A DNA stretch of 64,000 nt from Okeania hirsuta. GTDB taxonomy: Bacteria; Cyanobacteriota; Cyanobacteriia; Cyanobacteriales; Microcoleaceae. The stretch spans positions 1 through 64,000 of the forward strand of contig NZ_RCBY01000005.1 of NCBI RefSeq assembly GCF_003838195.1, read 5' to 3'. The translations under genes were made by a program, and so were the position numbers. A model generated the notes under the pieces. That model was given only the letters and a program-made list of their open reading frames with translations. It was not told the DNA's origin and searched no databases. Below are positions 32,757 through 44,272 of this stretch, in pieces (within the stretch, counting starts at the first letter, position 1; each line of letters opens with the position of its first letter).

Positions 32757-33719
32757 ATGAAAGCAGTCACTATTAATCAGTATGGTTCTATTGATGTCTT
32801 GGAATATTCAGATATTGACAAACCTCAAATTACACCCAATCAATTATTAGTAAAAATTCACGCTACAAGTGTTAACCCTGTCGATTGGAAAATTCGACAA
32901 GGACAACTACAATTATTATCAGGTTTTAACTTTCCTATTATTTTAGGTTCTGACTTATCTGGAGTTGTATTAGAAGTAGGGGAAGAAGTAGAAAGTTTTG
33001 AACCAGGAGATGAAATTTATACATTTATTAATCCATTAACAGGAGGTGCTTATGCTGAATATATTGCTATACCTGCAAATACTGCGGCATTAAAACCAAA
33101 AAATATGACTCATTCTCAAGCAGCAACAGTTCCAGTTGCAGGTTTAACTGCTTTTCAAGGATTACTTGATTTAGGTCAAATTAGACCAGGACAAAAAGTA
33201 TTAATTAATGGTGCTTCTGGTGGAGTTGGTATCTTTGCAGTACAAATTGCCAAAGCAATGAAAGCTGAAGTAATAGGTGTTTGTAGTAGTAACAATATTA
33301 CCCTAGTAGAAAGTTTAGGAGCAAATCGGGTTATTGACTATAATCAAATTGATTTTACTCAAGAATTAGAGCAGTATGATATTATTTTTGACGCTGTGGG
33401 TAAAGAAACTTTTTCTAGTTGTGAAAATATCTTGAAACCACAGGGGATTTATATATCTACTCTGCCAACTGTAGATAATTTACCTCCTACTTTCTTCAGC
33501 TTATTTGTGCCTGGTAAAAAATCTAAATTAATTCTTGCCCAATCAAACCCCCGGGACTTAAATGCTCTGCGAGAATTAATCGAAGATGGATTAGTTAAAT
33601 CAATTATTGGTCGTACATATAAACTAGAAGAAATAGCAGAAGCTCATGCTTATAGTGAAATGGGTCATGCTGTAGGAAAAATTGCTATTACAACTGAAGA
33701 AACGAGTTTAGTTGACTAA
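32757..33719 (+). CDS. MDR-superfamily NAD(P)H quinone oxidoreductase-like
   Basis: The 320-residue protein is a zinc-free medium-chain dehydrogenase/reductase. It begins MKAVTINQYGSIDVLEYSD and has the catalytic-domain phrases VHATSVNPVDWKIRQG-like and PIILGSDLSGVVLEVG. The Rossmann part has VLINGASGGVGIFAVQIAK, the AxGGVG NADP-binding loop. The absence of the structural zinc cysteines fits the quinone oxidoreductase or zeta-crystallin group; the substrate is unknown. I chose ATG 32757 since it gives the conserved start; an in-frame codon 20 residues upstream at 32697 is unlikely. The gene is complete and stands alone. Confidence 0.87.
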   Translation: MKAVTINQYGSIDVLEYSDIDKPQITPNQLLVKIHATSVNPVDWKIRQGQLQLLSGFNFPIILGSDLSGVVLEVGEEVESFEPGDEIYTFINPLTGGAYAEYIAIPANTAALKPKNMTHSQAATVPVAGLTAFQGLLDLGQIRPGQKVLINGASGGVGIFAVQIAKAMKAEVIGVCSSNNITLVESLGANRVIDYNQIDFTQELEQYDIIFDAVGKETFSSCENILKPQGIYISTLPTVDNLPPTFFSLFVPGKKSKLILAQSNPRDLNALRELIEDGLVKSIIGRTYKLEEIAEAHAYSEMGHAVGKIAITTEETSLVD

Positions 33720-33962
33720 TTTTTTTCTAAAATTACTATAGATAAGTTCAACAATTAATAATTAATAATTAATAATTAATAATTAATTATTACCTCTTAT
33801 TTTCAAGAATAGGATTGACTAAAAGGAAAATTTTTCTTCTCTTGATAGGTTGGATATAGCGAGGTTTTCTCGCCATCCCACCCTTCGGGAAGCTGCGCTA
33901 ACGACCGCTTTTCTCCTTTAAAGGAGAGGCTTTAAACCTTAATTATTAGGTAAGAAATTGCT
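33720..33962. repeat. Dispersed composite repeat upstream of the YjbQ gene
   Basis: An AATTAATAATTA tandem run leads into a dispersed element (about 33745-33960) with cctctta, ggattgact and ctcctttaaaggagaggcttta. It contains an inserted small repeat (cacccttcgggaagctgcgc at 33880-33899). It is the inverse counterpart of the element at 14985-15150, and simpler copies without the insert are at 11325 and 30040. Confidence 0.68.
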
Positions 33963-34433
33963 ATGTCGATAAAAAATGAATTTCTAGAAATAGAAACTGC
34001 CCCCGGAATAGAAATATACAATCTTACTCCTCAAATTATTGATATCTTAAATGCGACTGGTATAAAAAATGGGCAAGTAATTGTCTTTTCTCGACACACG
34101 ACTACAGCTTTAGCTATTAACGAAAATGAGGAAAGATTAATCACAGACCTAAAAGTATATTTGAGAAAGTTAGCGCCGGAGTCTGACAAATATCTCCATA
34201 ATGATTTGCACCTGCGAGATGTTCCTCCCGATGAACCTATTAATGCTCATTCTCATCTGATGGCAATGACTTTAAATAATAATGAAGTTATTCCTATTGT
34301 GGATGGAAAATTAGCTTTAGGAACTTGGCAGTCAGTATTATTTTTTGAATTAGACGGACCTAGAAAACGAAATATATTAGTACAAGTTAGTGGAGAAGGG
34401 AGAAGGGAGAAGGGAGAAGGGAGTAGGCAGTAG
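33963..34433 (+). CDS. YjbQ / UPF0047 family protein
   Basis: The 156-residue protein belongs to the UPF0047 (YjbQ) family, whose E. coli member was reported to have thiamine-phosphate synthase side activity. Visible family features are SRHTTTALAINENEE, YLHNDLHLRDVPPDEPINAHSHL and GTWQSVLFFELDGPRKR. The His cluster probably binds a metal. It is soluble. The C-terminal residues GEGRREKGEGSRQ come from an AGGGAGAAGGGAGAAGG tandem run that has replaced or extended the native end after VQVSGEG. The ATG at 33963 is preceded by a repeat rather than a clear ribosome binding site. Its physiological role is unknown. Confidence 0.88.
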   Translation: MSIKNEFLEIETAPGIEIYNLTPQIIDILNATGIKNGQVIVFSRHTTTALAINENEERLITDLKVYLRKLAPESDKYLHNDLHLRDVPPDEPINAHSHLMAMTLNNNEVIPIVDGKLALGTWQSVLFFELDGPRKRNILVQVSGEGRREKGEGSRQ

Positions 34434-35017
34434 GAAAGAGAGATAAATGTTAACTGTACTTCACTATCTTAAAAAGTTCTGTAAAATGTGAGGACTTTGA
34501 GTAAATAAGGGCTAAAAAATATCTGAAAATTATTTTTTCTACTTCTTCGTTTAAATCCACATTCCCCCTAACTCCTGACGTAAGCATTTCCTACGGAATG
34601 CTGCGCAAACAGCTAGAACGCAGTCAGCTTTTAGCTGTTTCATAAATAATGAATATACACTGCTCAGGTCAAGGTTAGTTTTTTCCAATACTTTGAATTC
34701 TCTTTAAATCTCTCAATACTAACTCCTGCTATAAAGGCAATGAATTAATAGCTGATAGCTCATAGCTGATAGCTCATAGCTCATAGCTGTTTGCGCAGCA
34801 TTCCGCAGGAAATGCTTACCTCCTGACTCCTACAAAAATACTTTTTCAGCAAACCCTAAATAATTGGTAATAGGGTAAGAAAAGCTAACTAGAAAACTTA
34901 ACAGTAATTTTGGAGTTACAGTCATTTCAGTTTAGATTTAGACAAGCATTTATTGCCTTGGAATACTTTCAGCCGAAAAAGTGTTTCATTCTTATTTAAA
35001 ATTACAATATCAATTTA
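34434..35017. repeat. Intergenic with palindromic small repeats
   Basis: Contains a small palindromic repeat at 34583-34613 (gtaagcatttcctacggaatg) and its inverse at about 34785-34818 (gtttgcgcagcattccgcagg). An AGCTCATAGCTGAT run is at 34755, and the end of a TAATTAGGG-family element (ctttttcagcaaaccctaaa) is at 34842. No gene is visible. Confidence 0.6.
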
Positions 35018-35181
35018 TTGGGGTAAGTTTTCAAGTCAAAATTTTGCTTGAATTATTTCGACCTGGGTATGAGACTAAGCCGCTTTTTTCCACGATAACT
35101 AAAACTGACTATCCCACAGTAAGTGATGAGAATATTCTCTCTATATTATAGATATGAACAGTCTCTAAAAAAATCTCGATC

Positions 35182-35355
35182 ATGACTAAAGAGTGGCACG
35201 GTAGTCTCAATTTAATTTATGGCAAGCAAAACAATCATACTCAAATTATGGCAAGTAAAAATCAAGCACCATTAAAAATACAAAGACCTTTGACTGAAGT
35301 AAGTTTTTCAAGTCAAAATTTTGCTGGAATTATTTCGACCCGGGTATCAAACTAA
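35182..35355 (+). pseudogene. ureD 5' fragment, copy A
   Basis: The first 36 codons match ureD (KEWHGSLNLIYGK, QAPLKIQRP). After that the frame enters the repeated leader and stops at 57 codons. It lacks all of the rest of UreD. The DNA differs from the intact gene at several codons but is nearly identical to copy B. Its leader is like that of the intact gene, so it might still be transcribed. Confidence 0.85.
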
Positions 35356-35549
35356 GCCACATTTTTCCGTGATAACTAAAATTGACTATCCCACAGTAAG
35401 TGATGAGAAGATTTTCTCTATATTTATGGATATAGTCGTCGAAGGAAAGATTAGGGCAACTCGACAGCTTAAAACTTAGACAATGTAAGATTTTTCCAAC
35501 TTCGGTTCTTTCTTCTCCTATATAAAAAGTCTCTAAAAAAATCTCGATC

Positions 35550-35723
35550 ATGACTAAAGAGTGGCACGGTAGTCTCAATTTAATTTATGGCAAGCAAAAC
35601 AATCATACTCAAATTATGGCAAGTAAAAATCAAGCACCATTAAAAATACAAAGACCTTTGACTGAAGTAAGTTTTTCAAGTCAAAATTTTGCTGGAATTA
35701 TTTCGACCCGGGTATCAAACTAA
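35550..35723 (+). pseudogene. ureD 5' fragment, copy B
   Basis: Same 57-codon frame as copy A, 368 bases downstream. The leader contains a TATAGCAG-family element between the repeated gagaagattttctctat phrase and the ctctaaaaaaatctcgatc phrase, absent in the leader of copy A. Confidence 0.85.
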
Positions 35724-35931
35724 GCCACATTTTTCCGTGATAACTAAAATTGACTATCCCACAGTAAGTGATGAGAAGATTTTCTCTATATTTATGGATA
35801 TAGAGGTCGAAGGAAAGATTAGGGCAACTCGACAGCTTAAAACTCAGACAATGTAAGATTTTTCTAACTTCGGTTCTTTCTTCTTCCTTCTTTCTTCTCC
35901 TATATAAAAAGTCTCTAAAAAAATCCTAATT

Positions 35932-36765
35932 ATGACTAAACAATGGCACGGTAGTCTCGATTTAATTTATGGCAAGCAACACAATACTACTCAAATTCTG
36001 GCAAGCAAAAATCAAGCACCATTAAAAATACAAAGACCTTTTTATCCAGAAGGAAATGAAGTTTGTCATAGTGTAATTTTACATACTGCTGGTGGTGTTG
36101 TAGGAGGCGATCGCCTTTCTATTAATATAGAATTACAACCGACTACCCATGCTTTAATTACTACTGCTGCTGCTAGTAAAATTTATCGTAGTAATGGTCA
36201 ACTTGCTCAACAAAATATTAGTATTAACCTTCATAGTCAGTCTTGTTTAGAATGGTTCCCTCAACCAACAATACTTTTTAATGGTGCTGAGTATCGGCAA
36301 GATTTAAAAGTACATTTAGGAGTAGAAGCGAGTTGGATGAGTTGGGAAATTATTAGATTTGGCAGAAGTGCTAGAGGGGAAAAATTTTTAGCAGGAAATT
36401 GGCGTTCGTATACTGAGGTTTGGCAAGAAAATTATCCTATCTGGGTAGACAGACAATGTTTAAAAGGAGGGTCGGAAATGGTTAATAGTCTCTTGGGTTT
36501 AGCTGATAATTCTGTAGTTGGAACTTTCATTTTTGTTGGGCAACCTGTTACAGCAGAGGTAGTTAAAAAAGTTCGTGATTTGTGGCAAAGTTTAGGTATT
36601 GATATGTCTGGTGAAGTAGGTGTTACTCGTATTCCTAAAGGGATGATTTGTCGCTATTGTGGGCAGTCAATAATTAATGTGAAAGATTGGTTTAATTCGG
36701 TTTGGCATTATCTCCGTATTTTTTATTTAAAAAGACCTAGTTGTTCTCCACGAGTTTGGTCTTAG
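35932..36765 (+). CDS. ureD: urease accessory protein UreD
   Basis: The 277-residue UreD (UreH) is the scaffold that binds apo-urease and helps deliver nickel with UreF and UreG. Family phrases are WHGSLDLIYGK, LHTAGGVVGGDRLSI, ITTAAASKIYRSNGQ, QNISINLHSQSCLEWFPQPTILF and a C-terminus with CRYCGQS and RPSCSPRVW. The length is normal and the reading frame is intact. No ureA, ureB, ureC, ureE, ureF or ureG gene is in the window, so the gene is split from the rest of the urease set. Two truncated copies of the promoter plus first 36 codons lie immediately upstream, and the current promoter has a repeat element inserted in it. Confidence 0.95.
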   Translation: MTKQWHGSLDLIYGKQHNTTQILASKNQAPLKIQRPFYPEGNEVCHSVILHTAGGVVGGDRLSINIELQPTTHALITTAAASKIYRSNGQLAQQNISINLHSQSCLEWFPQPTILFNGAEYRQDLKVHLGVEASWMSWEIIRFGRSARGEKFLAGNWRSYTEVWQENYPIWVDRQCLKGGSEMVNSLLGLADNSVVGTFIFVGQPVTAEVVKKVRDLWQSLGIDMSGEVGVTRIPKGMICRYCGQSIINVKDWFNSVWHYLRIFYLKRPSCSPRVWS

Positions 36766-37704
36766 TTAGTAAGCTTTCAGCAGTCAGCAGTCAGCAGTCA
36801 GCTATTGACTTATTATCTTAGAAGGAGAATTCAAAATTATGTTTATGCGACATTCCGCACCGAAAGAAAAAGGTAACAAACTAACCTTATATTTGAGGGT
36901 TGAAATTGATAGCCATCCCCGGAGTCTTGTTTTCTAGTGGCGTTCAGAATGAGTTGATTGGTCAATAAAAATGACTATAACTTTTTAATTGCATTTTACC
37001 AGCTATCTATGAGACTAGAAATTAACTTTTAGCCAAATGAGCTTTCCTAATATTTGAGGGTTAAGATTGATTGCCATTCCCTGAGTCTTGTTTTCTGGTG
37101 GCTTTCACAATGAATCTTTATTGCAATCAAGATGACTGTAACTTTTTAATTGCATTTTACCAGCTATTTATCAGACTAGAGATGAACTTTTAGCCACATG
37201 AATTTTCCAATATTTGAAGGTTGAGATGGATAGCCATCTGTTGAGTCTTGATTTTCTGGTGGCGTTCAGAATGAATTTTTACCTCAATCAAGATGACTAT
37301 AACTTTTTAATTGCATTTTACCAGCTATTTATCAGAGTAGAGATGAACTATTAGCCACATGAATTTTCCAATATTTGAAGGTTGAGATGGATAGCCATCT
37401 GTTGAGTCTTGATTTTCTGGTGGCGTTCAGAATGAATTTTTACCTCAATCAAGATGACTATAACTTTTTAATTGCATTTTACCAGCTATTTATCAGAGTA
37501 GAGATGAACTATTAGCCACATGAATTTTCCAATATTTGAAGGTTGAGATGGATAGCCATCTGTTGAGTCTTGATTTTCTGGTGGCGTTCAGAATGAATTT
37601 TTACCTCAATCAAAATGACTATAACTTTTTAATTGCATTTTACCAGCTATTTATCAGAGTAGAGATTAACTTTTAGCCAAAACTGAAAACTGACAACCTC
37701 AAAT
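36766..37704. repeat. Intergenic, mostly a 161-bp tandem array
   Basis: A CAGCAGT-type tandem run (36776-36801) follows ureD. From about 36880 to 37685 there are five units of 161 bp (listed separately), ending 20 bases before the nadE stop codon. Confidence 0.8.
36880..37685. repeat. Tandem array, five units of 161 bp
   Basis: The phrase ctttttaattgcattttacc recurs at 36981, 37142, 37303, 37464 and 37625, always 161 bases apart. Units also share ggttgagatggatagcc, gtggcgttcagaatgaa and ccagctatttatcagag. The three downstream units are almost identical; the first two are diverged, so the array probably grew at its nadE side. No unit has an open frame that resembles a protein. Confidence 0.92.
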
Positions 37705-39456
37705 CTACAAATGACTTTTCTTAGCAATAGGCATCCGCCAACCAGTACCAAAAGCTCGATCACTAATTTTCAATCCAGGGGGTGCTTGTCTACGTTTAAA
37801 TTCTGCCCGCATCACTAACTTTATAACCTTATTTACTACTTCTGAATCATGTCCTGCTGCAATAATTTCTGCCAAAGACTCACACTTTTCTACTAAGCGG
37901 TATAAAATATCATCCAAAACTTCATAAGATGGTAAAGAGTACTCATCTTTTTGACCTTCTTTCAACTCAGCACTAGGAGCTTTAGTCAGAATATTTTCTG
38001 GAATAATATTTTGCTGTTCAGTAATTAGTAAATTTTCAGCTCCATAGAAATTTTGATTATTATTAAATGCCTGTTGATTCAACCACCGACACAGAGAATA
38101 AACACGAGTTTTCGGAACATCAGAAATTACTGCTAATCCACCATTCATATCACCATAAAGAGTGCAATAACCGACCGCCATTTCTGACTTATTACCCGTG
38201 GATAAAAGCAAATGACCAAACTTATTAGAAATTGCCATTAATAAATTCCCACGAATCCGAGATTGAATATTCTCCTCAGCAATGCCAAAATTTGTACCTG
38301 TAAATAAATCTTGCAAACTATTGTCATAACTTTTCATTAAATTCCCAATAGGAATAACTTGTTTAGTAATACCCAAATTTTCCGCTAATTCCAAAGCATC
38401 TTTAACAGAATGATCGGAACTGTAAGGAGAAGGCATCAAAATAGTAAAAACATTTTCTTTACCTAAAGCAGCAGTAGCGATCGCTGCAACTAAAGCCGAA
38501 TCTATTCCCCCACTTAAACCAAGAACAACTTTAGAAAAACCACACTTACGCAGATAATCTTTTACCCCTAAGACCAAAGCAGACCAAATTTCTTCATCCT
38601 CACTTTCTGCTAAATATAGACTTTCAAAATTAGTCACAATCAAATCTTTTTTTGCTGGATTAAATTCAACAACTGCCAAATTTTCTGCAAAAGCACTAGC
38701 TCGATAGACCGCATTACCAGTCTTATTAAAAACCACACTACAACCATCAAAAATTAAATCGTCATTACCGCCTATCTGATTAACATAAATAATTGGTATT
38801 TGATAACGATTCGTGCCATGTTCTAAAATTGCCTCTCGCAATTTTTGCTTTCCTACTCGATATGGAGAAGCAGACATATTTACGACAAAATCAACTTGAT
38901 TTTCTGCTAATTCTTTCATTGGGTCACAAGTATAATTTCGCCTTCCCCAAAATTCGGCATCATTCCATAAATCTTCGCAAATAGTCACGCCAATTTTAGC
39001 TAAAGATTCTGAGGTTTTTCCAGGAATTTCTAACGTGAAAAAATCGCTAGTTTTACCAGGCTCAAAATATCGTTGTTCATCAAATACATCATAAGTAGGT
39101 AAGAGTCTTTTATGAAATATTTGTTTGACTTTTCCATTGCCTAATAAAACCGCACTATTAAATAATGATTTTTCTCCTATTTCATTAGCTTGAGAATTAA
39201 AAGTTACAGTTCCTACTAAAACTGCTATTTCTGATGGTAAATTTTTAGCTAACTTTTCTAACTCTGTCGCAGCAGCTTCAATTAAACTAGGATAAATTAA
39301 TAAATCTCGTGGTGGATAGCCTATGAGAGATAATTCTGAAGTAATCATCAATTTGGCATCTAAATTTTCAGCTTTTTTTGCAGCTTCTAAAATTAATTTT
39401 GCATTGCCTGTAATATCACCAATAGTGGGATTGAGTTGTGCGATCGCGATTTTCAT
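37705..39456 (-). CDS. nadE: glutamine-dependent NAD+ synthetase
   Basis: The 583-residue enzyme makes NAD from deamido-NAD with ATP and glutamine. An N-terminal nitrilase-type glutaminase domain (about 1-270) begins MKIAIAQLNPTIGD. It shows the catalytic triad Glu (SELSLIGYPPRD), Lys (HKRLLPTYDVFDE) and Cys (GVTICEDLWND). The synthetase domain follows with the P-loop LGLSGGIDSALVAAIA and STGNKSEMAVGYCTLYGD. I chose ATG 39456; the frame extends 28 codons upstream, but that part is a hydrophobic low-complexity peptide encoded by a GGAAGAAGGAAGAA tandem run. The gene ends just beside a repeat array. It has no operon partner. Confidence 0.95.
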   Translation of the reverse strand: MKIAIAQLNPTIGDITGNAKLILEAAKKAENLDAKLMITSELSLIGYPPRDLLIYPSLIEAAATELEKLAKNLPSEIAVLVGTVTFNSQANEIGEKSLFNSAVLLGNGKVKQIFHKRLLPTYDVFDEQRYFEPGKTSDFFTLEIPGKTSESLAKIGVTICEDLWNDAEFWGRRNYTCDPMKELAENQVDFVVNMSASPYRVGKQKLREAILEHGTNRYQIPIIYVNQIGGNDDLIFDGCSVVFNKTGNAVYRASAFAENLAVVEFNPAKKDLIVTNFESLYLAESEDEEIWSALVLGVKDYLRKCGFSKVVLGLSGGIDSALVAAIATAALGKENVFTILMPSPYSSDHSVKDALELAENLGITKQVIPIGNLMKSYDNSLQDLFTGTNFGIAEENIQSRIRGNLLMAISNKFGHLLLSTGNKSEMAVGYCTLYGDMNGGLAVISDVPKTRVYSLCRWLNQQAFNNNQNFYGAENLLITEQQNIIPENILTKAPSAELKEGQKDEYSLPSYEVLDDILYRLVEKCESLAEIIAAGHDSEVVNKVIKLVMRAEFKRRQAPPGLKISDRAFGTGWRMPIAKKSHL

Positions 39457-41803
<2,347 letters not shown>

Positions 41804-42325
41804 CTTTTTAAATAAGTAATAAGGAAGAAGGAAGAAGTAAAAGTAGGACTAATCAATACTGACCGATTAATAATTGTCAAAAACAGACAAAAAACCTGGG
41901 TAACTATTTAACTTTTGAAGTAAGCATTTCCTGCGGAATACTACGCAAATAGCTGTCAGTTATTAGCTATCCTCCAGGGTCGGAACTACGGACTTCAGCT
42001 ATTAATTTTAGAGAAGGTAAAAGCAACCTTTGAAATTGAGAAAGAATAAAAAGTTACTGATAACTGATAACTGATAACTGATACTAACTTCTGACTTGCT
42101 AAGAGTAGGCTGAATACCTGATTTTTTTGTTAATAAATTAACAATATTAGTGAGAAAAACTTAAGTTTTGAAAATGTACTTTTATCTATTCCTTTCTCAC
42201 CTACATTTTATCATTAACTTGACTGATTTACTTAATAGTCAATACTCACAAAAAATTCTATGAGTCAACCACATTTACTACCTGTTACAAATTAAAATTA
42301 ATCTATTCTTCTTACTTATTAAATT
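41804..42325. repeat. Intergenic with palindromic small repeat
   Basis: Contains an inverted small palindromic repeat at 41922-41950 (gtaagcatttcctgcggaata), GATAACTGATAACTGATAA units at about 42060 and a GAAGGAAGAAG run after frmA. There is no gene. Confidence 0.55.
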
Positions 42326-43174
42326 ATGTCTACAGAACTCAAACTGGTTAAAGAACATCAATGCTTCGGCGGCAAAGTTATCTACTATTTCCACTCATCT
42401 TACATCTGTAATATTCAGATGCGTTTTTCAATTTATTTACCTCCCGAAGCTAAATCAAAACCATTACCAGTATTGTATTTTCTTTCTGGTTTAACCTGTA
42501 CTGAAGAAAACTTTATGGCTAAAGCAGGGGCACAACAATTTGCTGCCAAATATGGATTAATTTTAGTCGTACCAGATACAAGTCAGCGCAATACTGGCAT
42601 TAAAAATGAGAACGATAGTTGGGATTTTGGTACAGGTGCAGGATTTTATCTTGATGCCACATTAGAACCTTGGAAAAAGCATTATCAAATGTATAGTTAC
42701 GTTGTTAAAGAATTACCAGAACTCATAGCTAAAAATTTTCCAATTCAGCCAGATAAACAAAGTATTTTCGGTCATTCCATGGGAGGTCACGGAGCATTAA
42801 TTTGTGCTATAAAAAATCCGGCAAAATATCAATCTATTTCCGCTTTTGCGCCAATTGCAGCACCAATGTGTTGTCCTTGGGGTGAAAAAGCTTTTAGCAA
42901 TTATTTAGGTTCAAATCAAGAAAACTGGCGTGATTATGATGCTAGTGAATTAATTTTAAATTATGGTTATAGTCATCCGATTTTAATTGATATAGGAACT
43001 GCTGATCCCTTTTTATCCCAAAAACAATTATTACCAGAAGTATTGGAAAAAGCTTGTCAAAAAAAAGGAGTAAATCTAACTTTAAGAATGCAAAAAGATT
43101 ACGATCATAGCTATTATTTTATTGCATCTTTTATAGAAGACCATATAAGATATCATGCTGAAGCTTTGAATTGA
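42326..43174 (+). CDS. S-formylglutathione hydrolase
   Basis: The 282-residue esterase-D family enzyme hydrolyses S-formylglutathione to formate and glutathione, the second step after the class III alcohol dehydrogenase next to it. The alpha/beta hydrolase nucleophile sits in FGHSMGGHGAL, with Asp (IDIGTADPFL) and His (DYDHSYYF) completing the triad. PVLYFLSGLTCTEENFMAKAGAQ is a strong family signature. The length is normal and the frame is intact. It is cytosolic. The gene lies 520 bases behind frmA and may be expressed separately. Confidence 0.95.
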   Translation: MSTELKLVKEHQCFGGKVIYYFHSSYICNIQMRFSIYLPPEAKSKPLPVLYFLSGLTCTEENFMAKAGAQQFAAKYGLILVVPDTSQRNTGIKNENDSWDFGTGAGFYLDATLEPWKKHYQMYSYVVKELPELIAKNFPIQPDKQSIFGHSMGGHGALICAIKNPAKYQSISAFAPIAAPMCCPWGEKAFSNYLGSNQENWRDYDASELILNYGYSHPILIDIGTADPFLSQKQLLPEVLEKACQKKGVNLTLRMQKDYDHSYYFIASFIEDHIRYHAEALN

Positions 43175-43468
<294 letters not shown>

Positions 43469-44272
43469 TTATAAAGAACTAGAATCTAAACTTTGAGCTT
43501 GTCCATCTGTCTGAGGCAAATGTAGTCCGCACTCCTGCTTAAGACCATGAAAACGAGTATCCCGTTCATTCTCATCTTCCATAGTCAAGGGGCGACTAGA
43601 ATGCCAATCTCCCACACTGGTATAACCTAAATCGAAAAATGGATGATAAGGCAAATTGTAAGCAGTCAAATATTGGTATATATCCCTGGCATTCCAAGTT
43701 AATATAGGTAAAATCTTATATATTCCCGATTGCTGACTAATGCGGTTAAGACCCTTGCGGTGGTCAGTTTGGTCCTTCCGCAGGCCAGCTAGCCAAGCTT
43801 TAGCACCTAACTCTTTTAACGCTCTTTGCATAGGTTCTACTTTCCGAATTTGGTCATAGCGGTTCAGAGCATCAGCATTCTTCTCAGCCCAAAGTCGGCC
43901 ATGTAGAGCTTCCATTCTAGCTGGACTAATTGAAGATTGATATACTTTAAGATTCAGTCTCAGTCGCTCGGTCAACTCTTCAGCAAATCTATAAGTTTCG
44001 GCGGGTAAATATCCTGTATCAACCCAAATAACAGGAATATCAGGTACAACGGTTGTAACTAGATGTAACATAACAGCAGCCTGGATACCAAAACTGGTAC
44101 TCATAACTAAACCTTCTCCAAAGGTTGCATATCCCCACTTAACTAGAGTATGAGCATCTGCTTGGGCAAGTTCCTGATTGACAACCTCAAGATCCAATTT
44201 TGATGGATATGTAAAATTTTGCCGACCGTATTGTCCATTTTGGTTGACTGTGATTAGACTCTGTTGTGACAT
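43469..44272 (-). CDS. cysH: phosphoadenylylsulfate reductase
   Basis: CysH reduces PAPS (or APS) to sulfite with thioredoxin in assimilatory sulfate reduction. Motifs are [17 protein letters not shown] (PP-loop), [32 protein letters not shown] and the C-terminal catalytic cysteine in [16 protein letters not shown]. No second pair of cysteines is present, so the PAPS-specific form without an Fe-S cluster is more likely than the APS form. I chose ATG 44272 ([10 protein letters not shown]); an in-frame TTG four codons upstream is less likely. The length of 267 residues is typical. A palindrome at 44425-44439 lies 150 bases upstream. Confidence 0.93.
   Translation of the reverse strand: MSQQSLITVNQNGQYGRQNFTYPSKLDLEVVNQELAQADAHTLVKWGYATFGEGLVMSTSFGIQAAVMLHLVTTVVPDIPVIWVDTGYLPAETYRFAEELTERLRLNLKVYQSSISPARMEALHGRLWAEKNADALNRYDQIRKVEPMQRALKELGAKAWLAGLRKDQTDHRKGLNRISQQSGIYKILPILTWNARDIYQYLTAYNLPYHPFFDLGYTSVGDWHSSRPLTMEDENERDTRFHGLKQECGLHLPQTDGQAQSLDSSSL

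Larger units (their letters stand above)
35018..35931. repeat. Tandem 368-bp units carrying truncated ureD 5' ends
   Basis: Two units precede intact ureD. Each holds the ureD leader and the first 36 codons of a ureD-like gene, joined to the leader of the next unit. The joined frames at 35182-35355 and 35550-35723 each give the same 57-residue peptide, which begins MTKEWHGSLNLIYGK and ends STRVSN. The ATG positions are 35182, 35550 and, for the complete gene, 35932. Units 2 and 3 contain a TATAGCAG-family element (about 35418-35527 and 35801-35905) just before the start; unit 1 does not. Confidence 0.88.

Noticed and set aside
36880..37685. Regular repeats resembling a CRISPR array
   Set aside because: The units are contiguous 161-bp tandem copies without short repeat/unique spacer alternation, and no cas genes are present.
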